A stretch of 64,000 nt of DNA from Pseudoclavibacter sp. Marseille-Q3772 (GCF_916618895.1 NZ_OU745391.1:1178001-1242000), one strand, 5' to 3'; shown: positions 46,336 to 54,960, numbered from the stretch's first letter. Numbers and translations: made by a program. The notes: generated by a model not told the origin, from the letters alone.

Positions 46336-46341
46336 TATAGT
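46336..46341 (+). promoter_or_regulatory. Probable -10 box for a leaderless cas9 transcript
   Basis: TATAGT ends 6 nt before the cas9 ATG (46348), in a short AT-rich stretch right after the tracrRNA terminator. No ribosome site lies before the ATG. This spacing places the first transcribed base at the start codon, a common actinobacterial leaderless arrangement. No good -35 box is visible. Confidence 0.5.
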
Positions 46342-46347
46342 TTGGCC

Positions 46348-49300
46348 ATGGAGCCAAATTTTAATATCCGCGTCGGCGCTGACGGAGGCACGCATTCTCT
46401 CGGCCTCGCAGCCGTAGAAGTTGACGATACTGGGATGCCAATTGACGTCCCGTATCTATTAACGGTCAAGCACGACGGCGGAAAGGACACCGCCGCTTCG
46501 AACCAGACGAATCAAGTCAGCCGAAAAGCCTCTGGCGGTCAAGCACGTCGGGCACGAAACAGGCACAATCATCGTCGGCAACAGCGTCGAGCTCTTCGAC
46601 GTGAGATGACTGAGCTTGGTCTGCCTTGGGTCGCAAATAAGCACTTGTCTACATACGAGGCTTGGAAGGCACGCATCCGGATTGCTGAAGCATTTATCCC
46701 GGACGAGTTTGAGCGCAAGCGCCTATTGGCAATCGCGCTTCAGCACATGGAACGCCACCGTGGCTGGGCAAACGCATGGGTTTCGGTCGATTCGTATTTG
46801 AATGCAGAGTCTCCGTCTGAAAAGTTTGAAGAGGCACGAAAGGCGCTGGCCGCGCGCGGAATAATTTCCGCCGCTCAAGTGTCGGAAATTCAGTTCCAAT
46901 CGCAGATCGCGGCGCTCGGCCTTACCAAGCACGAGCGAATCCGCCCGCGCACCAAGGCATCCGAATCGTCTGAGGCTGTTACTACCGCCAACCTGCTTGG
47001 CAGTCAGCACCGCGCGGATGTGGCTCGGGAGTGGATGTCAAGTGCCAAGCTGCAGGGCCTATCACACGATGAGGCGCTCCGTCTTGGTCGAGCCGCTTTC
47101 AAGCAAGAGCGGCCCTACGTGCCACAAGAAAACGTAGGTCACGAATGGATCGAAGGATACCGAGGTCAGCTTCGAGCCCCAACCGCGGCACTTGCATTCC
47201 AAGAAGCGCGCATCCGTCAGTCCGTTGCTAACTTGCGTGTTCGTGCCTCGAGTCGTGATGGGAATCCTCGCCGTCTCAGCCTCGAAGAGCAACAAATTCT
47301 GGTCGACACGCTCATGTCAATTACAGACGCTGCCAAACAACCGACTTGGCGCGAGCTTGCTGAGCAGATCAGTGTTGACCCACACCTGATTACGCACTCA
47401 GATCCTACTGCGCAGTTAACAGCTAAGGCCCCAATCGACCGTACCCGCGCGACAATTCACAAGCTCAAACGCAAGCACCCGCTCTTTGTTTGGTGGAAGG
47501 ATGCGCCCGAGGCGGATCGCAATTTCCTAGTGATGCGCCTTTGCGACCCCACGCCTGAAGTTCGAAACGCTCAGCATGCAGAGTTGGATGCGCTCTTTCT
47601 CACCTTTACCGAAGCAGAACTCGAAGAAGTTGAAAAGCTTCGCTTTGACGCCGGCCGATCAAGCCACTGCATTCACGTACTCGAACTGTTGAACGAGGAG
47701 ATGCGTACAACCGGTGACGACTACGTCACAGCACGGAATCGGCTCTTTAATAATGGTCAACACATGACTCCCGGTGGAACTGATCTCGACACTCCGCCAG
47801 ATCACCCAACTCTTCAGCGAATCGTGCCACCGTTTCGTCGGTTCTTGTATGCACTCGAACGTGAAGGAAAGCTACCGGGCCGCATCGTCATTGAGCATGT
47901 ACGCAGTTCGTTCCTGGGCCCTCAAGCCAAGCAAGATTATGTATCTGAGCAGAAGCGCAACGAGCGAGAACGTGACCTAATTCGTCAAGAGATCACACGA
48001 ACGCATGGCATCGAGAATCCCCGAAATGGGCAGATCGAAAAGTACCGTGCAGTGAGAAATCAAGATTGCATGTGCTTGTATTGCGGCGAAACAATTGGAT
48101 TCTCGACCTGTGAGCTTGATCACATTGTCCCTCGAGCCAGTGGCGGCTCTAACCGACGGGCGAATCTCGTTGCTGTTTGTCGAGCGTGTAACGCTGCGAA
48201 GGGCAAGATTCCGTTCGCCATTTTCGCCGAACAAAACAGCCGCGGTGTGACGCTGCAAGACGCGATTGCGCGAGCTCGCCAGATCAAACTTGATAAAGCG
48301 TCTAGTGCTGTCATCAGATCGTTTCGGGTCGAAATGGTGCAGCGCCTAAAACAACGTGCGGAAGATGTCCCGGTGGATGAACGCTCACTCGCCTCGACCG
48401 CCTACGCGGCCGTCGATTTGCGTGAACGTGTAAAAACGTACTACTCCAAACTCGGTATCTCAGATCCAGACCTTGCAGTGTACCGCGGTTCGATCGTTAG
48501 CGCGGCCCGCAAAGCGACCCAGATCGACAAGCTCATTGACTTACGGCCCGGCATCGAGGAAAAGTCTCGCCTCGATCGTCGCCATCACGCAATCGACGCA
48601 GCAGTTGCTGCGATGCTTACTCCTACCATTGCAAGAGTGTTGGCAGAACGCGCCGAGATGCGCACGAGCGAGATGATGACGGGTTACCCAACACGGTGGC
48701 GTGAACACCGTGGCTTCACTGAAACAACACGCGCAGAATACGACACCTGGATCGTACATATGAAACGTCTCGGGGAGTTAATTGCCAAGAAGATAGCCGC
48801 AGACGAGCTTCCAGTCATGCAGCCGCTTCGGCTCTCAACACACCATGCCCGCCTCCACAAAGAGGGCCGCAAATCGCTCGATAAGCACCCTTTAGGGGCG
48901 ACGTGGGATCACGACCTACTACGACGAGTCGCTAACCCTCAGATTCACCGAATGCTGACAGAGCTCGCAGGGGAGCAAAGCGAACTTGATGCCAGTCCTC
49001 ACCGTATGCTGAAGCTCTCGAATGGCCGCGTTTTGACGGCAGAAGACGACGTGTGGCTGTTCCCCGCCAGCAAGGCGGCCAGCAAGGCGGCATGGCTGGC
49101 TCTCCCGAACCAAAGCGCAGCGCAAATGGGCTCTTCGCTACATCACGCACGTGTATTTACCTACGAAGCTCGAGGAAAAACCAAGGTCGGTATGGTTCGC
49201 GTGTGGAATGCCGACCTCTACGACATGCCTTGCGGCATGAACGGCGACGTGCTGAACTCAGCCCTTGATCCTTGGGCACCGGTCGTGAATCGACTAGATA

Positions 49301-49710
49301 ATGCTGCTTTGCAGCAAGCCATTCGCAACAATTCTGCGCACCGAGTTGGATGGTTTTGCGCAAACGACGAGTTACATTTAGAGCCAGAAGCTTGGGTTGG
49401 CGAAAAGAACGAGTTAGGCAGGTTCATCGCAGAAACCCATGAGCGGGCCTGGAGGGTTGCATCATTCGATGATGGTGCCAATGTCTACATCCAACCAATG
49501 CGTTTAGCAGAAGAGGGCTTGCCTGAAGACACTTCGTCACTGTTCAAGAAGGTCATCGCAAACCGAGGGGCTAAGATTTCCATTTCAAAACTGTTTAGTG
49601 CTCAGGGAACCCGAATTGTCCGACGAAACGCTCTGGGCATTGAACGTCTGAGGTCAGCCGCGCTCCCTTCAGGTTGGAGTCTCGAAGATGCGAAGCTATC
49701 AGGTTCTTGA
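46348..49710 (+). CDS. cas9: CRISPR-associated endonuclease Cas9, type II-C
   Basis: 1120 aa from ATG 46348. RuvC-I is VGADGGTHSLGLAAVEVDD with catalytic Asp 12. The Arg-rich bridge helix (ARRARNRHNHRRQQRRALRR) follows near residue 65. RuvC-II is GRIVIEHVRSS with Glu 516. The HNH domain is LDHIVPRASGGSNRRANLVAVC, with His 592 and zinc-type pairs CLYC (576/579) and CRAC (611/614). RuvC-III is RRHHAIDAA with His 747 and Asp 750. All nuclease residues are present, so it should be active. Length and the GLAAVEVDD motif resemble actinobacterial II-C proteins of the Corynebacterium diphtheriae/Acidothermus kind. Codon use is visibly less GC-rich than in neighbouring pur genes. It overlaps cas1 by 23 bp. 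Confidence 0.95.
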   Translation: MEPNFNIRVGADGGTHSLGLAAVEVDDTGMPIDVPYLLTVKHDGGKDTAASNQTNQVSRKASGGQARRARNRHNHRRQQRRALRREMTELGLPWVANKHLSTYEAWKARIRIAEAFIPDEFERKRLLAIALQHMERHRGWANAWVSVDSYLNAESPSEKFEEARKALAARGIISAAQVSEIQFQSQIAALGLTKHERIRPRTKASESSEAVTTANLLGSQHRADVAREWMSSAKLQGLSHDEALRLGRAAFKQERPYVPQENVGHEWIEGYRGQLRAPTAALAFQEARIRQSVANLRVRASSRDGNPRRLSLEEQQILVDTLMSITDAAKQPTWRELAEQISVDPHLITHSDPTAQLTAKAPIDRTRATIHKLKRKHPLFVWWKDAPEADRNFLVMRLCDPTPEVRNAQHAELDALFLTFTEAELEEVEKLRFDAGRSSHCIHVLELLNEEMRTTGDDYVTARNRLFNNGQHMTPGGTDLDTPPDHPTLQRIVPPFRRFLYALEREGKLPGRIVIEHVRSSFLGPQAKQDYVSEQKRNERERDLIRQEITRTHGIENPRNGQIEKYRAVRNQDCMCLYCGETIGFSTCELDHIVPRASGGSNRRANLVAVCRACNAAKGKIPFAIFAEQNSRGVTLQDAIARARQIKLDKASSAVIRSFRVEMVQRLKQRAEDVPVDERSLASTAYAAVDLRERVKTYYSKLGISDPDLAVYRGSIVSAARKATQIDKLIDLRPGIEEKSRLDRRHHAIDAAVAAMLTPTIARVLAERAEMRTSEMMTGYPTRWREHRGFTETTRAEYDTWIVHMKRLGELIAKKIAADELPVMQPLRLSTHHARLHKEGRKSLDKHPLGATWDHDLLRRVANPQIHRMLTELAGEQSELDASPHRMLKLSNGRVLTAEDDVWLFPASKAASKAAWLALPNQSAAQMGSSLHHARVFTYEARGKTKVGMVRVWNADLYDMPCGMNGDVLNSALDPWAPVVNRLDNAALQQAIRNNSAHRVGWFCANDELHLEPEAWVGEKNELGRFIAETHERAWRVASFDDGANVYIQPMRLAEEGLPEDTSSLFKKVIANRGAKISISKLFSAQGTRIVRRNALGIERLRSAALPSGWSLEDAKLSGS

Positions 49711-50569
49711 CGTCTCCGGCTACGACGGCCAAATTGCCTCTGTACGCGGAGGGCTAAGCATTAATTCGCAGCACGTCCCACTTGAAGACGTCGCGGTACT
49801 CCTTGTTGGTTCACGGACCTTTATTTCCGGTGGAGCCCTCACTATGTTGAGCCAATATGATGTAACGCTGCTTAATCTCGATTGGCGAGGCATCACTAAC
49901 TTCTCCGGTTTTGGCTGGAGCCAGAACAGTCGTGTAGCAGCTCGACATCGAGCTCAAGCTTCGCTGTCTGAACCACGAAGGAAGTCTGCCTGGCAGCAAA
50001 TTGTCAAAGCGAAAATTACGGGCCAAGCGAACAACCTGGAGCTGTTTGGAAGTGTTCACCACAACCGTCTGCGGAATCTAGCCGCGGAGGTTCGGTCCGG
50101 AGACCCCGCAAACCTCGAGGGTCAAGCAGCACGACTTTATTGGCAAGCGTGGAGTGACGACAACACCTGGCACCGTGATACTGACGGATCCGACAAGACG
50201 AACGCAATGCTCAACTACGGCTATACCGTATTACGTGGTTTTGTTATCCAAGCAATTTGCCAAGCTGGGCTGTCTCCGACACTTGGGCTGTGGCATCGAA
50301 ATCGAGCAAACGCCTTTTGTTTGGCCGACGACTTGATAGAACCGTTTCGGCCGGCCGTCGATGCCACCGTTTACTCTCTGGGCAAGGATGCAAACATCAA
50401 TGATCCTCCAGTCAAGAAGGCACTTGTGGAGACTAGCAGAGCTCCAATCAACGCAGCAGGGACCACGCTAGCAACTTCCATCTTCAACCTGGCCATTCAT
50501 TTGGCGAAGTATGTTGAGGGCGACTCGAAGAAACTCGCTGTGCCAGTTTGGACTTTCGCGAATGGCTGA
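49688..50569 (+). CDS. cas1: CRISPR adaptation integrase Cas1
   Basis: 293 aa. Metal ligands of the Cas1 active site are in place: Glu 144 (NLEGQAARLYW), His 203 (GLWHRNRANAFCLADDLIEPFRP), and Asp 215 or Glu 218 in the same motif. The N-terminal beta domain (VAVLLVGSRTFISGGALTML) is typical of type II Cas1. It inserts new spacers together with Cas2. It overlaps both cas9 (23 bp) and cas2 (8 bp), so the three genes are one operon. Confidence 0.95.
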   Translation: MRSYQVLDVSGYDGQIASVRGGLSINSQHVPLEDVAVLLVGSRTFISGGALTMLSQYDVTLLNLDWRGITNFSGFGWSQNSRVAARHRAQASLSEPRRKSAWQQIVKAKITGQANNLELFGSVHHNRLRNLAAEVRSGDPANLEGQAARLYWQAWSDDNTWHRDTDGSDKTNAMLNYGYTVLRGFVIQAICQAGLSPTLGLWHRNRANAFCLADDLIEPFRPAVDATVYSLGKDANINDPPVKKALVETSRAPINAAGTTLATSIFNLAIHLAKYVEGDSKKLAVPVWTFANG

Positions 50570-50879
50570 TCCAGTGTGGCTGTTGTTGATGTTTGACCTA
50601 CCAACGCTGAGACCGGAGCAGCGCCGAAATGCAAATCAGTACCGCAACCTCCTTCTTGATAAGGGGTTCGAACGAGTCCAGCTTTCGGTTTATAGTCGCT
50701 ACCTCATCAACGGTACTGCAGCGATCCCCCTGATGAATTTCTTGAAGAGCAACGTCCCAGACGAAGGGATGGTTCGGATCTTACGACTCACAGACGAGCA
50801 ATGGTCGGGCGGCTGGCGTCTGGTGGGTTGTAAGTACGAACCTCCTGAAGAAGCACCAGAAACACTTATGCTCTTCTAG
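50562..50879 (+). CDS. cas2: CRISPR adaptation protein Cas2
   Basis: 105 aa from ATG 50562. A ferredoxin-like fold starts with VWLLLMFDLPTLRPEQRRN, where the Asp after the first strand is the family hallmark. FERVQLSVYSRYLING and MVRILRLTDEQW follow. It forms the integration complex with Cas1. It ends the cas operon; no csn2 or cas4 follows, which with the Cas9 size defines subtype II-C. Confidence 0.95.
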   Translation: MADPVWLLLMFDLPTLRPEQRRNANQYRNLLLDKGFERVQLSVYSRYLINGTAAIPLMNFLKSNVPDEGMVRILRLTDEQWSGGWRLVGCKYEPPEEAPETLMLF

Positions 50880-50889
50880 TTTTTCTAAT

Positions 50890-50929
50890 GGTTCCGGCGC
50901 CTCCTTCCGCGGAAGGAAGCGCCGGAACC
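50890..50929. terminator. 40-bp palindrome between cas2 and the array
   Basis: Arms GGTTCCGGCGC and TCCTTCC pair with GGAAGGA and GCGCCGGAACC around a 2-nt centre; only one unpaired base per side. It lies 10 bp behind cas2 and 8 bp before the first repeat, where cas (+) and crRNA (-) transcription should collide. No U-tract, so it is a probable bidirectional terminator/insulator rather than a classical one. Confidence 0.65.
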
Positions 50930-50937
50930 AGGTTGCT

Positions 50938-53027
50938 CAAGTCTAGTTGGGAGTAGTGAACAGAAATCCCAACGTGTCAGCATCCAGGGTGTCTTGGCCT
51001 TCAAGTCTAGTTGGGAGTAGTGAACAGAAATCCCAACCGCGAACCATCGTGGCGGCGGCTTTGCCCAAGTCTAGTTGGGAGTAGTGAACAGAAATCCCAA
51101 CGGCTCCTCCACCATCAAGCGAGAGTAGGCAAGTCTAGTTGGGAGTAGTGAACAGAAATCCCAACAGTGGGCGCGCCGCGTGCTGCGGTCACCCAAGTCT
51201 AGTTGGGAGTAGTGAACAGAAATCCCAACGGGTGGTGGCGATAGCGTCTTTACCTCCCAAGTCTAGTTGGGAGTAGTGAACAGAAATCCCAACGACGCGT
51301 TCGAACTGGTTGAGGCGGTCCCAAGTCTAGTTGGGAGTAGTGAACAGAAATCCCAACCCGTTGAAGCGGCTTGGTCTTGAGGTTGTCAAGTCTAGTTGGG
51401 AGTAGTGAACAGAAATCCCAACGTTCGCTGGTTCGCCACGTCCTGCTCGACAAGTCTAGTTGGGAGTAGTGAACAGAAATCCCAACGCGCGTCGGGCGGC
51501 GATCAGCCCTGCCGGTCAAGTCTAGTTGGGAGTAGTGAACAGAAATCCCAACAGGGTAAGGCTCGGGCGTTTGCTCGTAACAAGTCTAGTTGGGAGTAGT
51601 GAACAGAAATCCCAACATACGTTCGTCAACGGGCTTACCGGTGTCAAGTCTAGTTGGGAGTAGTGAACAGAAATCCCAACCCGTGACTCTCGCAGACACG
51701 TAGCGCCTCAAGTCTAGTTGGGAGTAGTGAACAGAAATCCCAACCCCTTGCAATCCAGATCACCGACGCATCCCAAGTCTAGTTGGGAGTAGTGAACAGA
51801 AATCCCAACCTCGAGATCAACGAGGCGTATGTAGAAGCAAGTCTAGTTGGGAGTAGTGAACAGAAATCCCAACTTTCCATCCGTGCATGGTCCAGGCGGT
51901 CCAAGTCTAGTTGGGAGTAGTGAACAGAAATCCCAACATCGTCATAATCGGCGCACACGACGATGCAAGTCTAGTTGGGAGTAGTGAACAGAAATCCCAA
52001 CCTCGAGATCAACGAGGCGTATGTAGAAGCAAGTCTAGTTGGGAGTAGTGAACAGAAATCCCAACGACGCGACCGCCTTACCCGTGCTCGAGTCAAGTCT
52101 AGTTGGGAGTAGTGAACAGAAATCCCAACATTGGCATGAGGGTGAGGCGAACCGTCGCAAGTCTAGTTGGGAGTAGTGAACAGAAATCCCAACTTCGGCA
52201 CGAACACTCGACTCGCAGTCACAAGTCTAGTTGGGAGTAGTGAACAGAAATCCCAACATTGGCATGAGGGTGAGGCGAACCGTCGCAAGTCTAGTTGGGA
52301 GTAGTGAACAGAAATCCCAACTTCGGCACGAACACTCGACTCGCAGTCACAAGTCTAGTTGGGAGTAGTGAACAGAAATCCCAACATGGGGCGCCTGCCC
52401 CGCAGGGTTCGAACAAGTCTAGTTGGGAGTAGTGAACAGAAATCCCAACTTGACGGCCCTGCTCAGTATCCAAATCGCCAAGTCTAGTTGGGAGTAGTGA
52501 ACAGAAATCCCAACGAGTCTGCCTCGAGGAGTTTCAAGGCTCCAAGTCTAGTTGGGAGTAGTGAACAGAAATCCCAACCAATTTGGGGAGCTGTATGTCG
52601 GATCCGCAAGTCTAGTTGGGAGTAGTGAACAGAAATCCCAACTTTCCATCCGTGCATGGTCCAGGCGGTCCAAGTCTAGTTGGGAGTAGTGAACAGAAAT
52701 CCCAACAAAGTGTTCTTCCACCGGTATGGGAAGGCAAGTCTAGTTGGGAGTAGTGAACAGAAATCCCAACCTCGATTCGATGTTCGGGTTCGGTCTTGCC
52801 AAGTCTAGTTGGGAGTAGTGAACAGAAATCCCAACAGGGTAAGGCTCGGGCGTTTGCTCGTAACAAGTCTAGTTGGGAGTAGTGAACAGAAATCCCAACA
52901 GTTCGTGGAGCGGATCACGGGCGGCGACAAGTTTAGTTGGGAGTAGTGAACAGAAATCCCAACAGTTCGTGGAGCGGATCACGGGCGGCGACAAGTTTAG
53001 TTGGGAGTAGTGAACAGAAATCCCAAC
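50938..53027 (-). CRISPR. Type II-C CRISPR array, 33 repeats and 32 spacers
   Basis: Repeats are 36 bp. On + they begin CAAGTCTAGTTGGGA and end ACAGAAATCCCAAC, and they carry an inner inverted repeat GTTGGGA/TCCCAAC. Spacers are 28 nt, except four of 29 and one of 30. All repeats are identical except the last two (52928 and 52992), which have T at position 6. Six spacers occur twice, leaving 26 different ones. Orientation: the tracrRNA anti-repeat on + requires crRNA from -, where the repeat reads GTTGGGATTTCTG... The - strand repeat end contains TAGACT, a possible embedded -10 box. No clear leader is visible at either end. Confidence 0.97.
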
Positions 53028-53049
53028 CACAGTGGGCCCGCGATACCTG

Positions 53050-53292
53050 TGTTTTCGGAGTCGACCGGTCGCGTGCTGGTTGCGGTTCCGCGCGAAGAAG
53101 ATGTGAAGTTCACATACATGTGCGAGGCACGCGACTTCCCGGTACTGCGCATCGGTGTTCACCAACGGTGACATGCTGGATGTGCAGGGGCAGTTTGCAG
53201 TGCCGGCTTCCGAGCTTGCTGCCGCTCGCGCGCAAACCTTGCCGCAGCGCTTCGGCAAACTGGTGCGCGATTCCGGCGAGCTCGCCGAGTAG
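53050..53292 (+). pseudogene. Diverged, frameshifted duplicate of the purL 3' end
   Basis: From TTTTCGGAGT to the stop codon it aligns with 45661-45899, the last 80 codons of purL, with many silent-type differences (roughly 85-90 percent identity by eye). One extra base near 53160 (CGGTGTTCACCAACGG against CGGCGTGACCGACGG) breaks the frame. It ends GAGCTCGCCGAGTAG, where purL ends GAGCTTGCCTAG. The homology continues downstream through palindrome B. 53028-53049, between the last repeat and this block, may be the remnant of one more spacer. Confidence 0.9.
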
Positions 53293-53323
53293 ACATCGCC
53301 GCGAGTTCGCTACCTTCCCTTAG

Positions 53324-53400
53324 CCGGAGAAACGGCGAAAATAAGGGTCACCATCGCTATATAGCTGGTGCTCATCCTTATTTTCGCCATTTGTCCGCAC
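53324..53400. repeat. Palindromic element B (right edge of CRISPR-Cas module)
   Basis: Arms 53330-53346 (AAACGGCGAAAATAAGG, one base different from A) and 53376-53392, with the same inner sequence as element A. Its left flank matches that of A (purL 3' end); its right flank after TTTGTCCGCAC differs. Confidence 0.85.
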
Positions 53401-53466
53401 TGGGCAACGCGCACAAGGATCAAGTCAGCGAGCCGTTCGCTGCTATCGCGCACCACGCCCAGGCAG

Positions 53467-53496
53467 TATTGTAGGTTGTGCTAATAACCTACAATA
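53467..53496. promoter_or_regulatory. 30-bp operator palindrome of the fic gene
   Basis: Perfect 11-bp arms TATTGTAGGTT / AACCTACAATA around GTGCTAAT, ending 15 bp before the fic start codon. Probable autoregulatory site, since the Fic protein has a C-terminal winged-helix-like segment. Confidence 0.75.
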
Positions 53497-53511
53497 CGAA
53501 GGGTGATTATT

Positions 53512-54765
53512 GTGGATGCAGAGCCCTCACAAAAGAGCGAAACAGCTCGCCTGCCCAATGGCTCCCTTGGGCAGGCACCGGCATTTTCCGGCGTCAGCTA
53601 TCAAACCGTCGCTTGGGAGCGCGACCCAGCAATCCCCGCTTCACGCCGCCAACAGCGGCTGCAGAGCGGCGACTATCACGCCGCGATTCCAGCGCAGATC
53701 AGCACCGCGACATTCGATATCGACGCCGAACTTCGCGTGGAAGCGGCCGAAGCCGCAGCGACGCTCCACCGGTTCGACAGTGAACTCGGCCGCTTCACCG
53801 CACCATTCAGCGCGATCCTGCTGCGAACTGAGGCAGCATCCAGCTCACAAATCGAGCAGCTTACGGCGAGCGCGAAACAGGTTTCGCTCGCCCAGGCTGG
53901 AGCAAAACATGCCTCGCCGAACGCCAGAGCAATCGCCGCGAACACCAACGCCATGCGGCGCGCACTGGACCAGCCAGACACGATCCCGTTCGACGAGCAG
54001 ATCCTTCGCATTCACCAAACGCTCATGGAAACAGACCCTGCGATGGCCTGGTGCGCCGGAAAATGGCGCACGCAACAGGTGTGGATCGGTGGCGGAGCAT
54101 CGCCCCACACCGCCACATTCGTGCCACCCACGCATGAGCGGGTAGCCGCATGCATGCACGATCTCGCGGTATTCACTCAACGGGTTGACATTGGCCCGCT
54201 CGAACAGATCGCGATTGCCCACGCCCAGTTCGAGACCATCCACCCGTTCCCCGACGGTAACGGACGGACCGGGCGCGCCCTCGCACACACCATGCTGAAG
54301 CAATTCGGCGTCGTGCAGCACACCACTGCGCCGATCTCGGCCGGCATCTTGCAACAGCAACAGCACTATTTCGAGGCGCTGACCGCCTACCGCGCCGGAG
54401 ACGTTCAACCCATCATCGAGGTTTTCGTCGCCGCCGCGTTTGCCGCTGCACATTTCGGCAGCCGCCTCGCGAACGACACGAAGGCAGTGCAGGATCGCTG
54501 GCATGCAGCGATACCGTCGCGAGCTGGCTCAGCTGCCCGGCGAGGGATCGACTTCATCACCGAAACACCAGCGTTCACCACCACAGCGCTGGCCAACCAC
54601 CTCGGAGTCACCTACGGCGCTGCGGCCAATGCTGTCGCCACCTACGAACGACATGGCGTATGCCAGCAAGCATCGAGCAACAAACGCAATCGGTATTGGC
54701 TAGCGACTGAACTCATCGAAACTCTCGACGCCTTCGCTGAGGAGCTTCGCCGCCCCAAGCCGTAA
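53512..54765 (+). CDS. Fic family protein (class II, predicted AMP transferase)
   Basis: 417 aa from GTG 53512, which has AAGGG eight bases upstream; GTG 53503 is too close to it. The active site is HPFPDGNGRTGRAL with His 244, a full match to HxFxDGNGRxxR, so AMP transfer to a hydroxyl side chain is expected. An N-terminal SSSQIEQL at about residues 110-117 (Glu 115) matches the inhibitory S/TxxxE motif of class II Fic proteins. The C-terminal 80 residues (FTTTALANHLGVTYGAAANAV) look like a winged-helix DNA-binding unit. No separate antitoxin gene is present. It lies alone between palindromes B and C, preceded by its own operator. Confidence 0.88.
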   Translation: MDAEPSQKSETARLPNGSLGQAPAFSGVSYQTVAWERDPAIPASRRQQRLQSGDYHAAIPAQISTATFDIDAELRVEAAEAAATLHRFDSELGRFTAPFSAILLRTEAASSSQIEQLTASAKQVSLAQAGAKHASPNARAIAANTNAMRRALDQPDTIPFDEQILRIHQTLMETDPAMAWCAGKWRTQQVWIGGGASPHTATFVPPTHERVAACMHDLAVFTQRVDIGPLEQIAIAHAQFETIHPFPDGNGRTGRALAHTMLKQFGVVQHTTAPISAGILQQQQHYFEALTAYRAGDVQPIIEVFVAAAFAAAHFGSRLANDTKAVQDRWHAAIPSRAGSAARRGIDFITETPAFTTTALANHLGVTYGAAANAVATYERHGVCQQASSNKRNRYWLATELIETLDAFAEELRRPKP

Positions 54766-54842
54766 CGCATGCCGTCTCCGGTACCCAGACCGTTCCCAAC
54801 ATCGATAGCCCTCCTAGCTCGGAGGGCCTGCACTGCTTCTAC

Positions 54843-54960
54843 CTCGGAGAAATGGCGAAAATAAGGGTCACCATCGCTAAATAGCAGGTGCCCACCCTTA
54901 TTTTCGCCATTTGTCCGCACGGGGGTAACGAGGCATGCGGCGACCAAGCGCCCAGGGAGG
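54843..54960. repeat. Palindromic element C (right edge of fic module)
   Basis: Arms 54850-54866 and 54896-54912, again AAATGGCGAAAATAAGG and complement, with variant centre GCTAAATAGC. Its right tail (GGGGGTAACGAGGCATGC, then AGGGAGGAGCGCC) matches that of element A. The remaining gene-free bases 54766-55049 hold nothing else recognisable. Confidence 0.85.

Noticed and set aside
50880..50937. CRISPR leader on the cas2 side
   Set aside because: The 58-bp gap is filled by a 40-bp palindrome and has no AT-rich leader character. With crRNA transcription on - this is the downstream end, so a terminator role fits better.
51250..52866. Open frames across the CRISPR array with recurring [11 protein letters not shown] or [12 protein letters not shown]
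   Set aside because: These are translations of the 36-bp repeats; not genes.
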